A program made the position numbers and the translations under genes. This document shows positions 8,114-16,828 of a stretch of 43,305 bases of DNA, piece by piece. Under the pieces are notes generated by a model. It did not search any database and had not been told where the DNA came from. It saw only the letters and a program-made list of their open reading frames with translations. The number at the start of each line of letters is the position of its first letter. Position 1 is the first letter of the stretch. Source of the DNA: CAYRLW01 sp964425215 (GTDB lineage Bacteria > Spirochaetota > Spirochaetia > Treponematales > Breznakiellaceae); assembly GCA_964425215.1 (NCBI GenBank), contig CAYRLW010000028.1:1-43305 (forward strand). The letters are read 5' to 3'.

Positions 8114-8350
8114 ATGCCCTATCTGGTCTCCTACGAAGTCGGAGAGAAGGACCTCGCCACCTGCGTGTCCGATGACTGCGCCGCCCTGCGTCTGGCGGCG
8201 TCATTCGAGGCTCAGGGGCTGACAGGTGTCGCCATTCAGGACGGTCGGAGCGGCGAGGTGTTTTCACCCTTGGCCTTCCGTATTCGATGCGGACCGGGTG
8301 CTGAAGGCATGCAGGCGGCAGACAGTCGAGGTTTCGAAAGCCGTCGCTAG
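8114..8350 (+). CDS. Small hypothetical protein (78 aa)
   Basis: ATG 8114 has GGGAG about 7 bases upstream. Residues 1-50 look folded (MPYLVSYEVGEKDL, LAASFEAQGLTGVAIQD, GEVFSPLAF) and resemble a short alpha/beta domain. The C-terminal 25 residues are low in hydrophobics. No named family is recognised. It converges on the GH65 gene that ends 20 bases away on the other strand. Confidence 0.6.
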   Translation: MPYLVSYEVGEKDLATCVSDDCAALRLAASFEAQGLTGVAIQDGRSGEVFSPLAFRIRCGPGAEGMQAADSRGFESRR

Positions 8351-8370
8351 CCGGCGGCGACGTCCTGACG

Positions 8371-10446
8371 TCAGGAAAAGGACAGCTCGGCGCGCTCGGC
8401 GCCTTGTCGCGCAACGAGACGCGCTGAGCGGCCTCTCACCTGGAGGCGGCCGATCATGACAGCCTCCCAGCCGGCTGGCAGAGTGATCGGGCGGCGGGCC
8501 CAGGACTCCGGTTCGCCGTCGTCCACCACCAGTCCGGTCAGCCCGTAGCAGAGACCGAGAAGCATGCCGCCGAGGTTGGCGAAGAACGGGCCGGCTGCGG
8601 GGCCCTGAGCCCGGTCCAGCCTGTATTCAAGACACTGATGAAACCGGGGCCGGTCGTAGGCGGCGAAACCCTCCTCAAAGAGCCTGAGCGCCAGGTCCCG
8701 GTCGCCGGCCATTGTCGCCCAGGCGCTGTAGAGCGCGGGCAGCATGGGCGATCCGACATAGTCGGGCCAGAGCTTCAGGTAGAAGGCCAGCGTTTTGCGG
8801 TTCAAGGAGGGTGAGGCCGCATAGTCATAGGGGAAGAGGCCGGCGAGGGGGGAGGGGGTGGCGCCCTTTTCTTCGCGGCGGTCATAGTCGTCATGGGCGG
8901 CGATGACCCCGTCGGAGCGTACCGGTAGATAGAGGTCGGCGAGAACCGCCTTCCAGGCGTCGGGCGCGGCCCGTCGCAGGCGCTCGGCGGTCCGCAGGGC
9001 GCGCCGAAGCACGTCCGCACCGGCCATGAGGCTGAAGGCGTCGTTGTCCGGAGGCGAGGGAACCTCGGCCGGTCCCATGGAACGCAGAAGCTCACAGCCG
9101 CGGTCTGTCCGGCTCACCCGGCTCACGAACCAGTCGGCCACCCCGCTGAGGACCGGCCAGGCTTCTTCCTCGAGAAATCTCTGGTCGCCCGTAGCGTCGG
9201 CGAACAGGGAGAAGGCGCGAGCTACATGCAGGGAGACATGGTCTTCATGATGGGCGGCGTCCCCGGCCCCGGGCGACGCCTCCTGGCCTGTGCCGGGTGC
9301 GGCTTCCCAGGGGTATTGCAGCCCCTGGCGGTCGGAGAGACGCGCATTGGCCGCCGCAGCAGGCCGTCCTCGGCCCCTGAAGGCCAGCATGGCGCGCGCC
9401 GCGTCCGGCTGCATGAGGATCAGGGGCGGCAAGCAGAAGGCGTCCACGTCCCACATCACATGGCCGTAGTAGTAGTGATAGTCCCGCCAGGTCGCGAGAC
9501 CGAAAATCGAGGTGGAGGCCGGCGAAGCGGGGTGGGCGGAGGCGTTCAGGTAGTAGAAGGCGGCGTCGATAAGCGACTGGTGTCGCGCACTTGCGCCGAC
9601 AATGACGATCCGACCTTCCCATATCTCCTCCCAAGCTGCGTGGTTACAACGTCTCAGGACGTCAAAACCGTCCCTGGCCGCCCGCGCCACGCGCCTGACC
9701 GCTTCCTCGTCGGGCCGAGCATGGAGGATGGAGGGAACCAGAGCCGCCAGTTGCCGGAATCTCGCAGGTCTACCTGAAGTCAGTCGGGTCTCATATTCCG
9801 TGCAGAGGGGACCGGCGTCGCTCCAGGTCAGGATCTCTCGTCGAGCGGACCCCGGAGCTTCGGTGGCGAGGGCCAGGCCGCATTGACTGAGCGCTTCGGC
9901 CGTTTCCCACAAGAGGCTGCCGTCGCAGACGGGTTCGGGTTCGCCGGGCGTGTCGGTGCGCCGTCGCGCGACCCGTCCGGTCAGTCCGGCGATCGACACG
10001 ACAGCCCGGAACTTCACCTCGCAGGGGCCGTCGGCCGTGACCCGGACCTCCTGGGCGATGATCGAGGGGGCCGTGCGGCTGGCGAAGGCTACGACCTCAA
10101 CTGATAGGCTCCGCATCCCGACCCGAAAACTGAAGGCGGAGTGAAGCTCGGCGGTCGCGAAGTCGTAGGACTGACGGAGATCGCCGACGGCCCAGGGCTG
10201 CTCGCTCATCCAGACGCCGTCGATCGCCAGGTCGCCGGACAACGGATAGGGGGCGGCGGCGGCCGCTTCGATCCCGCGCTCCGGGTGGGCGCCGATCAGG
10301 CCGCTGACAAGAACCATGCCGGCGAAGAGGGGGACTTCGCGAACCCTCAGGCCAATCAGGCCGTTGCTGAGATAGGCCGGCAGGTCGCCGTCTCGCGGCC
10401 CGGAGACGGCTTCGGGGCTCAACGGCGGCGCAGGGCGGTCATCCAT
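8371..10446 (-). CDS. GH65-type glycoside hydrolase/phosphorylase-like protein
   Basis: The 691-residue protein has an N-terminal beta-sandwich domain (SNGLIGLRV near residue 27, typical of GH65) and an (alpha/alpha)6 barrel. The barrel carries HVMWDVDAFCLPPL near residue 330, YPWEAA near 375 and a GPAEVPSPPDNDAF segment near 470, where the family places its catalytic acid Glu. GH65 enzymes act on trehalose, kojibiose, maltose or glucosyl-galactose. The acid-trehalase/PGGH-like branch is the closest in pattern, and the substrate is unknown. There is no signal peptide. The start overlaps the stop of the small gene upstream. Confidence 0.85.
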   Translation of the reverse strand: MDDRPAPPLSPEAVSGPRDGDLPAYLSNGLIGLRVREVPLFAGMVLVSGLIGAHPERGIEAAAAAPYPLSGDLAIDGVWMSEQPWAVGDLRQSYDFATAELHSAFSFRVGMRSLSVEVVAFASRTAPSIIAQEVRVTADGPCEVKFRAVVSIAGLTGRVARRRTDTPGEPEPVCDGSLLWETAEALSQCGLALATEAPGSARREILTWSDAGPLCTEYETRLTSGRPARFRQLAALVPSILHARPDEEAVRRVARAARDGFDVLRRCNHAAWEEIWEGRIVIVGASARHQSLIDAAFYYLNASAHPASPASTSIFGLATWRDYHYYYGHVMWDVDAFCLPPLILMQPDAARAMLAFRGRGRPAAAANARLSDRQGLQYPWEAAPGTGQEASPGAGDAAHHEDHVSLHVARAFSLFADATGDQRFLEEEAWPVLSGVADWFVSRVSRTDRGCELLRSMGPAEVPSPPDNDAFSLMAGADVLRRALRTAERLRRAAPDAWKAVLADLYLPVRSDGVIAAHDDYDRREEKGATPSPLAGLFPYDYAASPSLNRKTLAFYLKLWPDYVGSPMLPALYSAWATMAGDRDLALRLFEEGFAAYDRPRFHQCLEYRLDRAQGPAAGPFFANLGGMLLGLCYGLTGLVVDDGEPESWARRPITLPAGWEAVMIGRLQVRGRSARLVARQGAERAELSFS

Positions 10447-10675
10447 TTGGCGGACGCGCCCCAGGCCTTTTTCCGCCGGGTTCGTTTGCTCGCCCCTGAC
10501 CGGGGGACGCTTTGAAGATGTCGCCGACTACCGTCGCATCCGGGCCGTCCGGACCGGCGCGCCGGCGGGACTCGCGACCCACCCGCATCACGGCTTTGTC
10601 GGATTCTGCTGCTTCGGGCTTGCCGCCCGGCGTCGCGGCGTTACGCGCCCGCCCATGGGATTGCTTGGATGTCAT
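10439..10675 (-). CDS. Small disordered basic protein (78 aa), coupled to the GH65 gene
   Basis: The frame is open upstream, but ATG 10675 follows AGGAG at about 8 bases and gives MTSKQSHGRA. The protein is rich in Gly, Lys, Arg, Pro and Asp with no hydrophobic core. Its stop codon lies inside the first codons of the GH65 gene (8-base overlap), which itself lacks a clear ribosome binding site, so translation is probably coupled. A GGAAC-N16-CGTC promoter lies about 30 bases upstream. Confidence 0.65.
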   Translation of the reverse strand: MTSKQSHGRARNAATPGGKPEAAESDKAVMRVGRESRRRAGPDGPDATVVGDIFKASPGQGRANEPGGKRPGARPPNG

Positions 10676-10706
10676 GATCCTGCTCCTGACCTGCCCCCGC
10701 GATACA

Positions 10707-10731
10707 GACGGTTCTTTGACAGGATGGTTCC
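10707..10731 (-). promoter_or_regulatory. Candidate EcfG-like promoter of the disordered protein-GH65 operon
   Basis: On the minus strand GGAAC is followed by 16 bases and CGTC. Eight of nine positions match the general-stress consensus GGAAC-N16-CGTT. The predicted transcription start would leave a leader of about 25 bases before ATG 10675. Confidence 0.5.
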
Positions 10732-11006
10732 TTTTCAGGGGGCGGGCCGAATATGTGTCGGGCTTTGGTCTTCGAACTGCTCCTTTTTCAGGAGGGAGAG
10801 GGGCGCGCGCATCCTCGTCGCCGTGAGTTCTGGCCCAGGTGCGGCCCTGACCAGGATCGTCTGCAGCGAGCGAGCCTCTGATCAGCTCGCCGCCCAAAGC
10901 AACATGGGGGACCTATCGAATCCGGCGGATCTCTCAGGCGCGGCCGTCCGGTCGCACCTGAAGTCGCCGACGCCGACGGCGTGCCGGCGGAGGCCGCGGG
11001 ACGGAA

Positions 11007-11031
11007 GAAACACTTCAGGCCCGGCGGCGTT
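11007..11031 (+). promoter_or_regulatory. Candidate ECF promoter GAAAC-N16-CGTT for the Crp/Fnr gene
   Basis: GAAAC at 11007-11011 and CGTT at 11028-11031 are separated by exactly 16 bases, the same form seen before the two structured-RNA copies at 21,650 and 39,728. A small hairpin (CGCAGT/ACTGCG, 11041-11055) lies in the predicted leader of the Crp/Fnr gene starting at 11128. Bases 10732-11006 show no gene. Confidence 0.45.
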
Positions 11032-11127
11032 ATCATGATGCGCAGTCAAACTGCGTGGATCCAATCAAAAGGCGAAACCAGATGAGGCCATGGCGCGTCA
11101 GCGCACTCTGCAAGTAGGGAGTCGAGG

Positions 11128-11874
11128 GTGTCCGATACTCATCTTTATGGCCTGTTGTCCGCGAAGCTCAGCATTCGCCGGGATGTCCCAGTTCGGGCCG
11201 TCAATCGGCTGTCACAGGCTTTCTCCTCGTCACGACGGATTTCTGCGAAGGAGGATCTGGTCGTAGAGGGCGCTCAGGCATCAACCTGCATGTTCCTGAC
11301 GTCAGGCTTCTGCGCGCGCTACCGCTTTTTGGCTGATGGACGGCGTCAGTTCACCGAGATCTGCATTCCCGGAGATTTTGTAAACCTTGGCTCCCTAATG
11401 AAAAAGCGACAGCCCCAAGGCCTTATCGCCCTGACCGACTGCAGAACGGCCGGCATTTCTCATTCATCGCTCGACCGGCTGATCCGTGAAGAACCGGAGC
11501 TGATGCGCAGCCTCTGGCTGGAAACCCTAATCGACGGGGCGATCAGTCGCGAATGGGTGCTGTCCCTGGGCGTGCAGAACGCCAAGGAGCGGTTCGCCCG
11601 TTTCTTCTGCGAACTCTTCATGAGGATGGAGATCGTGGGGCTGACGGAGGGCGACGGTTTCCGACTTCCCATGACCCAGATGGAGATGTCGGACATGCTG
11701 GGAATGTCCGCAGTGCACGTCAACCGCATCATGGGGGAACTGCGAGAGGAAGGGTTGATCGAAATGTCCGGGGGGAGGGTGCGCCTGCCGGATCTGGCAG
11801 GGTTGGCGACCCTTGGCGAGTTCGAGCCAGATTATCTGGAGGCGCCCGCCGATCTCTTGCGAGCCATCGCATAA
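11128..11874 (+). CDS. Crp/Fnr family transcriptional regulator
   Basis: The 248-residue protein starts at GTG 11128 behind GGGAG/CGAGG. It has a cyclic-nucleotide-binding-like beta-roll (residues about 25-115, with GDFVNLGSL), a dimer helix, and a C-terminal HTH_Crp domain. The recognition helix reads TQMEMSDMLGMSAVHVNRIMGELREEGLI. There is no N-terminal Cys cluster, so it is not an FNR-type iron-sulfur sensor. The cAMP-binding Arg/Ser signature is also absent, and the ligand is unknown. The frameshifted gene at 16829 is a paralogue. Confidence 0.9.
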   Translation: MSDTHLYGLLSAKLSIRRDVPVRAVNRLSQAFSSSRRISAKEDLVVEGAQASTCMFLTSGFCARYRFLADGRRQFTEICIPGDFVNLGSLMKKRQPQGLIALTDCRTAGISHSSLDRLIREEPELMRSLWLETLIDGAISREWVLSLGVQNAKERFARFFCELFMRMEIVGLTEGDGFRLPMTQMEMSDMLGMSAVHVNRIMGELREEGLIEMSGGRVRLPDLAGLATLGEFEPDYLEAPADLLRAIA

Positions 11875-12142
11875 ACCCGACTAGCCTGGTCACGAACGGG
11901 CCTCAGTCGCGCGTGTCAAGGCGGCCGGTGCGGGGCCGTAGCGTCGGGCCCCAGGCGGCCTGATCAGAGCCTGCCGCCCGGTTCCCTTGCGTTGGGCCTT
12001 GGGGCTGATCATGGATGGCTCCCGTGCCAGCGACCGAACGATCCCGCTCAGCGAATCGCACAGGCTCAGCGGGTGCGGCAAGCGCCGATAGGGGACAAGC
12101 CGACATAGGAACTCACGCGGCTGCCGTCTGTTTCCAAGCGGG

Positions 12143-12931
12143 ATGAAGTACTTGTTCAATTACCGCTGGATTCGATGGGCGACCGTCCTGGGCTTCGCCC
12201 TTGGCGGGTTCTTTGACGGCATCCTGCTCTATCAAATCCTTCAATGGCATCACCTCCTCAGTCTGGTGCCGGATGTCTCCAGCCTCCGCTTTCAAGTGCT
12301 TTGGGACGGCTATTTCCACGCACTCATGTATGCGATCGCAGCCCTCGGCCTCTGGGGGCTCTGGCGCGCGCGCAATGAGGGGACAGGGCCGTGGGGGCTT
12401 CAAACCCTCGGAGCGATTCTGGTGGGCTTTGGCCTCTGGCACTTTGTGGACAGCGTGCTCTCTCACTGGGTCCTCGGCATACATCGCATAAAACTGGACA
12501 GCCCCAGCCCGTTGATGTGGGATTTGATCTGGTTCTTCGCCTTTGCCCTGGTCCCCATCTTGCTCGGAGCCCTGATGCTGACGCGAAAGCGGAGATTGTC
12601 GCCCGTGCGCCCTGCGACTCTGACAGTTCTGTTGCTTGGGTTGGTCAGCACGGGGGCGGGAGTGTGGGCGTTTCAGCCGCCGTTAGATCAACCAGAGTTT
12701 ACAACGGTGGTTTTCCGGCCGGGGTCCGGATCAGAAACGGCGATCAGAGCGATGGCGGCGACGGATGCCCTGCTCGTCTGGTCAGATGCCGAAATGTCGG
12801 TCGTGGTTTTCAGACTGGATCCCTCCCGAAGGTGGTCCTTGTATCGACACGGGGCCATGCTGGTCAGCGGCTCGGGTTTGCCTGCCGGATGCTTCGACTG
12901 GAGCCGCGTGAGCCCAATGCAACGGTTTTAA
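12143..12931 (+). CDS. DUF2243 multi-pass membrane protein with C-terminal extension
   Basis: Residues 1-165 carry the DUF2243 hallmark GGFFDGILLYQILQWHH, followed by DGYFHALMYAIAALGLWGLW and WHFVDSVLSHWVLG. Four membrane segments with conserved His and Asp suggest metal or haem contact. Residues 170-262 add one more hydrophobic segment and an unusual soluble tail not normal for the family (usually about 160-180 aa). The tail may reflect a shifted or fused 3' end. The 200 bases after it hold no gene. Confidence 0.85.
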   Translation: MKYLFNYRWIRWATVLGFALGGFFDGILLYQILQWHHLLSLVPDVSSLRFQVLWDGYFHALMYAIAALGLWGLWRARNEGTGPWGLQTLGAILVGFGLWHFVDSVLSHWVLGIHRIKLDSPSPLMWDLIWFFAFALVPILLGALMLTRKRRLSPVRPATLTVLLLGLVSTGAGVWAFQPPLDQPEFTTVVFRPGSGSETAIRAMAATDALLVWSDAEMSVVVFRLDPSRRWSLYRHGAMLVSGSGLPAGCFDWSRVSPMQRF

Positions 12932-13130
12932 AGCGGGCCGGATTTAACGCTGGGCGTGAGATCTCTTTTGAGGGAAATAGCTCCGCTGCGCACTGACCTG
13001 CAAGCAGGGGGTCAATCTCTCAGAAATGAGCTTCGCCCGGCATGTTCAGTGAGATATGCTTGGTTTCAAGGCTTATCTTGCCACCGGCAGGGACCGGCAG
13101 AGTTGAGCCCTGGCGACGGCCGTCGACCGA

Positions 13131-13388
13131 TCAGGCGTCCGGGCCTGATGAGAGAGGCGCGCCGAACGGTTCGTAGTCGATCCTGCCAAATAAGGACTGG
13201 TCCGGCGTCGGCTCTCGGGACGTCTCCACCGATCCGACCGGACGATCGCCGTCGAAGACGTAGCCGGTCCGACCGCTGAAACGAAGAGCTCGGGCCTCCT
13301 GCATCGCTGGGCCGTCTTCGATGGCTTCCAACAGCGTCATTTCGACATCATGCTGAGCGCCGCCCTCAATGAAACAGAAGTAGATCAT
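13131..13388 (-). CDS. Small hypothetical protein (85 aa)
   Basis: ATG 13388 follows AGGGA at about 8 bases. The start (MIYFCFIEGGAQHDVEMTLLEAI) resembles the short beta-hairpin domains of DUF6894-like proteins that abound in these genomes, but the usual YFFH motif is not present. The middle contains FSGRTGYVFDGDRPVG. It probably forms an operon with the DUF378 gene upstream. Confidence 0.65.
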   Translation of the reverse strand: MIYFCFIEGGAQHDVEMTLLEAIEDGPAMQEARALRFSGRTGYVFDGDRPVGSVETSREPTPDQSLFGRIDYEPFGAPLSSGPDA

Positions 13389-13454
13389 GACTAGTCCCTG
13401 GCGTTTCTGGCTGGAACCCCTCCCAGACTGGACGCGGCCCGTCTTGGCGAAGGT

Positions 13455-13691
13455 TCAGCGGGCAAGGCGACGACCGGCTTCGGCGCGAGGCTCATCGATC
13501 TGGAAGGCCCGGGCGAAAGGCGCCAGTTGCCAGAGACCCGAAAGCCCCACAAGAATGTAGACGCCGCGGGCGGCTGCGGAGCCGTCGCCAAAAAGGGCGG
13601 AAACGAGATTGAAATCGAAGGCGCCCACAAGGCCCCAGTTCACCGCTCCGATGATGACCAGAAGAAGGGTGACGAGATTGGCGACTTTCAT
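13455..13691 (-). CDS. DUF378 family small membrane protein
   Basis: The 78-residue protein starts at ATG 13691 behind a strong GGAGG. It has two membrane segments separated by a short loop: VTLLLVIIGAVNWGLVGAF, then a GVYILVGLSGLWQLAPF segment. The IGAxNWGLVG motif is diagnostic for DUF378 (YuzA-like). The function is unknown. GGAAC lies about 45 bases upstream, but the spacing to a CGATT is 17, so the promoter assignment is weak. Confidence 0.9.
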   Translation of the reverse strand: MKVANLVTLLLVIIGAVNWGLVGAFDFNLVSALFGDGSAAARGVYILVGLSGLWQLAPFARAFQIDEPRAEAGRRLAR

Positions 13692-13898
13692 TGTCTTTCC
13701 TCCGTACTATGCCGGTCAATCGGGCGGACCCACCACCTTGTTCCGCTAAGACCGGTATCGGTCAGAGGTGCAGGAACCCGCCGTTCCTGTCGGCTTGTCT
13801 TCCCGGAACGGCCCATCTTATCGCTCAGCCTGGCCGAACCCGTCAGCGTAGTGACGGATTGTTCTCGTGGAAACGTAGCCAACGCGAGGCGTAAAACC

Positions 13899-14162
13899 AT
13901 GATCAGGAACCAAAGGCCCGACAGGACCGGACCCCGCAACATGAAGCGCATAGCGGGGGATCAGCCCGGCCCGGGCGCTCCAGGCGCGACCGGTCAAGAA
14001 TGGGAGATCGAGGCGCTCGGTGATCTGGCCGACGAGCTGCTGATCGACGGTCAGGAGGAGGTGTTTTCCCGCACGGAGGTCGAAAGCGGGCGTTTCGAGC
14101 ACCATGTGGGCGAAGAGCGAGTCGTTCCAGTGTCGCCTTCCCGACCCACGACCGCTGAATAG
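13899..14162 (+). CDS. Small acidic hypothetical protein (87 aa)
   Basis: The frame extends far upstream without coding character. ATG 13899 has GAGG about 9 bases before it, and a second choice is ATG 13941. The C-terminal half is acidic and helical (EIEALGDLADELLIDGQEEVFSR). No family is recognised. It is the first of four short plus-strand genes up to 15456. Confidence 0.55.
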   Translation: MIRNQRPDRTGPRNMKRIAGDQPGPGAPGATGQEWEIEALGDLADELLIDGQEEVFSRTEVESGRFEHHVGEERVVPVSPSRPTTAE

Positions 14163-14179
14163 GAACCACGGTTCGGGCC

Positions 14180-14467
14180 ATGGATTCAAATCTCATGCCT
14201 CACCCCCTTCAGGAAAAGGACGCCCAGTGGCGTCGTCGCGGCCATGGCGCCAGGCCGATCTTCGATCCCGGCATGGCTCCGGCCGGCGCCGACGAAGAGG
14301 CCGGAGGCGCGCGTTCGGTCGTCCCTGCCGATGAGGGACCGGGCGATCCTCTCCCGACGGAGCCTGTATTCCAGCCGGGAGGGCCGCGTCTCACGCCGCG
14401 CTTCTGGTACGGATGCGCGGCTGCAGTCGGTCTCTTGATGCTCGTGTTCGGCCTTCTGAGCCTGTGA
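14180..14467 (+). CDS. Small protein with one C-terminal membrane anchor (95 aa)
   Basis: Residues 1-70 are hydrophilic and Pro/Gly/Ala-rich. Residues 73-94 form one membrane helix (FWYGCAAAVGLLMLVFGLLSL) that ends the protein, so it looks tail-anchored with the N-terminus in the cytoplasm. It starts 17 bases after the previous stop. No family is recognised. The start could also be ATG 14195. Confidence 0.6.
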   Translation: MDSNLMPHPLQEKDAQWRRRGHGARPIFDPGMAPAGADEEAGGARSVVPADEGPGDPLPTEPVFQPGGPRLTPRFWYGCAAAVGLLMLVFGLLSL

Positions 14468-14557
14468 GCGGCCTTTCCAGAACAGCGCGAGGCGTCGATG
14501 AGGATTTGTCCGCAGGGCGGAATTCCGCATCGATGATCCGAGATGAAGAGGATGAAC

Positions 14558-14887
14558 ATGCCCCACAATCCCCATGAAACCTCGGCCAGGGCCGTGCGGA
14601 ACAACCGACCGGTCCAGGCTCAGTACGTCCGCCAGGGTCGAAGAGGGTCGCGCATCATGGCGGTCCTCCTCGCAGGGCTGGTGCTGACGGCACTGGGTTT
14701 CGCCCTGGTTTGGGCCTTCTGGGCGGGTCCCTTCGCCGCCGCGCCCGTTGACAACGGGGCGCAGGTCGAAGACGCCGCCGCCTTCCAGGATGAGGCGACC
14801 ACGACGTCTATGGATGCACCCGGCCGTGCAGACGACCTCGGGACGTCGAATGACGCTCCGGGTATCGACGCCGATTCGTCACGCTGA
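14558..14887 (+). CDS. Small single-pass membrane protein with acidic tail (109 aa)
   Basis: The frame opens at ATG 14543, but AAGAGGA at 14546-14552 fits the ATG at 14558 (MPHNPHETSA). One membrane helix lies near residues 35-57 (IMAVLLAGLVLTALGFALVW), preceded by a basic stretch and followed by an acidic, disordered Asp/Ala/Ser tail. The tail would be periplasmic by the positive-inside rule. No named family is seen. Confidence 0.6.
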   Translation: MPHNPHETSARAVRNNRPVQAQYVRQGRRGSRIMAVLLAGLVLTALGFALVWAFWAGPFAAAPVDNGAQVEDAAAFQDEATTTSMDAPGRADDLGTSNDAPGIDADSSR

Positions 14888-14916
14888 CTTCGGAAGCGCG
14901 CAAGCTTCAGGGCAAG

Positions 14917-15456
14917 ATGCCGAGCTTCATATTCGAGTCCGACGCGGGGCCTGAGGGGACAAGGATCAGGTGGGAATCGAAGCTTGCCTCTGTGCAGGAG
15001 GCACAGGTCGAGGCGGTTCGCACTCTGGGCGAACTTCTTCGGGATGACGGACCCGGTTTCTGGGTTTTGCGCGAGGCGCGGATGACCGTCTTTTCATGGC
15101 GGGGCGAGGTCCTGTTCCAATTGGTTGTGAGCGCCGTGGCGCCGAAGACGCTAGGCGCGATTGCGCAGAACGAACGGCGAGAGGACCCGGGCGCCTGTCG
15201 CAAGGCCTTGTGGGAAATGCGGGAGATCGCCGCCGCTGCCGCCCTTCAGGACAGTCCCATGACCGATCAGGAAGCGCTGCGAACGCTCGCCGCCATTGCG
15301 GCCTGGGTGCAGTCGGAGACGCCGAACGACAGCGCGGCCTGCGGGACTGTGATCGATCTCCTGGTTGATCTCACGACCGGCGTCGATATCGACGCTCTGG
15401 ACGACGCTCGGGCCCTCACGCTGTTTCGCCGGATTGAGAAGAGCCTGTCCGTCTGA
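14917..15456 (+). CDS. Hypothetical protein with DUF6894-like N-terminal domain
   Basis: Residues 1-72 follow the pattern of DUF6894-type small domains: start MPSFIFESDAGPEG, then SVQEAQVEAVRTLGELLRDDGPGFW, then TVFSWRGEVLFQLVVSA. Such domains are usually free-standing proteins of 70-90 aa. Here about 105 helical residues are added, with no match known to me. AGGG lies 5-6 bases before the ATG. It converges on the exonuclease gene. Confidence 0.7.
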   Translation: MPSFIFESDAGPEGTRIRWESKLASVQEAQVEAVRTLGELLRDDGPGFWVLREARMTVFSWRGEVLFQLVVSAVAPKTLGAIAQNERREDPGACRKALWEMREIAAAAALQDSPMTDQEALRTLAAIAAWVQSETPNDSAACGTVIDLLVDLTTGVDIDALDDARALTLFRRIEKSLSV

Positions 15457-15478
15457 CCTGGGCCGTTGGCCGGTGGCT

Positions 15479-16252
15479 TCAGGGTCCAATCTCGATCCAT
15501 GTCGGAGCGTGGTCGCTTGATCGCTCCCAACCTCTGACCTCATGATCGACGCTGGAGGCGCGGAGGCGATCAACGAGGGACGGGCTGACGAGAAGATGGT
15601 CGATGCGTAGTCCCGCGTTGCGGGCGTAGGCGTTCCGGAAGTAATCCCAGAAGGTGAAGACGATTTCCTGCGGGTGGTGGAGGCGCAGGGCGTCTGTCCA
15701 TCCCTGGTCGAGAAGGCGGCTGAAGACGTGGCGCGCCTCGGGGCGAAAGAGGGCGTCGTCTGTCCAGCGCTCTGGCTTGTAGACGTCCGCCGGGGTCGGG
15801 ATGATGTTGTAGTCGCCCGCCAGGATCACCGGAGCGCCGGTCTCAATCAGCCCGGCGGCATGAGCGATGAAGGCATCCGCCCAGGCGAGCTTGTACTCAA
15901 ACCGGGGACCGGGCGCGGGATTCCCGTTGGGCAGATAGAGGCAACCCACCAGAACGCCGTTGATCGCAGCCTCGATATATCGGCTCTGGTTTGGGTCAGG
16001 GTCGCCCGGGAGGCCCCGGCGGGTTGCATGGATGGCGGCGTCTCTCGCCAGGATGGCGACCCCGTTCCAGCTCTTCTGACCCAACCAGATCGCCTCATAT
16101 CCGATGTCGCCAAGGGCCTTTGCGGGAAAGTTCCCCTGTTGGGCCTTAAGCTCCTGGAGACAAACGACGTCCGGGCGGCTGGCCTTCAGCCATCGGAGCA
16201 GAACGGGCAGTCGGCCGTTGATCCCGTTGACGTTATAGGTGGCGATCCTCAT
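15479..16252 (-). CDS. xthA: Exodeoxyribonuclease III (AP endonuclease)
   Basis: The 257-residue protein belongs to the exonuclease III/AP endonuclease family, which cuts abasic sites and trims damaged 3' ends. Motifs in order: TYNVNGINGRL, CLQELKA (metal Glu34), NGVAILAR, YLPNGN, GDYNIIP, RIDHLLVSP and the catalytic SSDHAP near the end. All active-site residues are visible. It stands alone on the minus strand, with an AGG 6 bases before the start. Confidence 0.94.
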   Translation of the reverse strand: MRIATYNVNGINGRLPVLLRWLKASRPDVVCLQELKAQQGNFPAKALGDIGYEAIWLGQKSWNGVAILARDAAIHATRRGLPGDPDPNQSRYIEAAINGVLVGCLYLPNGNPAPGPRFEYKLAWADAFIAHAAGLIETGAPVILAGDYNIIPTPADVYKPERWTDDALFRPEARHVFSRLLDQGWTDALRLHHPQEIVFTFWDYFRNAYARNAGLRIDHLLVSPSLVDRLRASSVDHEVRGWERSSDHAPTWIEIGP

Positions 16253-16389
16253 CGCGGACCTGTCCGGAAAGGTGAGGTCCGGCGACCCGCGTCAAACACA
16301 AGAGCCGTTCGAGCGAGAGGCAGAAAGACCATGACGTTTAAAGGCGGCTGCCGCGAAAGTCGTTCCGCGGGCGCCTGGCCGGCGTCGTC

Positions 16390-16632
16390 TCATGAACCTG
16401 CGTCTGGCGGGGCTGAAGCCTTGATGTCCACGCGCCAGATCTCGCGGCCTTCGGAGTTCAGAACGACCAGGCCAAAGCTGATAGGCCTCAGACCGGGCGA
16501 AGACTGCTCAGCGAGCAGTTCAGCGGCGAAACGAACCCCTTCTCGATAGGCGACTGCGTCCGTGGCGGCCGCGTTGTCGAGCACGAATTCCTTGTCCGGT
16601 TGCGTGACGATATATCTGTAGAGCGCCTTCAT
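16390..16632 (-). CDS. Small hypothetical protein (80 aa)
   Basis: The protein starts MKALYRYIVTQPDKEFV and contains YREGVRFAAELLAEQ and SFGLVVLNSEGREIWRVDI. This alternation of helix and C-terminal beta-hairpin resembles DUF6894-type domains, although the His motif is missing. It is preceded by about 200 bases without a gene (16633-16828) and lies downstream of the broken Crp/Fnr gene on the same strand. Confidence 0.6.
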   Translation of the reverse strand: MKALYRYIVTQPDKEFVLDNAAATDAVAYREGVRFAAELLAEQSSPGLRPISFGLVVLNSEGREIWRVDIKASAPPDAGS

Positions 16633-16828
16633 GCGCCTCTATACGCAGGAACGGGGAGATCGGATGATCTCACGGGTCAGACGTCGGCACAGGGGGCAGA
16701 CCGCCGGGTTCGAGCGGCGCAAAGGATCGACGATCCGAGTAGACGAGGCTGGCGCCCCCGCTCGGCGCCCCCGACATGTATTGTGCAGGCGAACTGATCT
16801 TGCGCGCTCATGCGCCGGGCGTCTTCTG

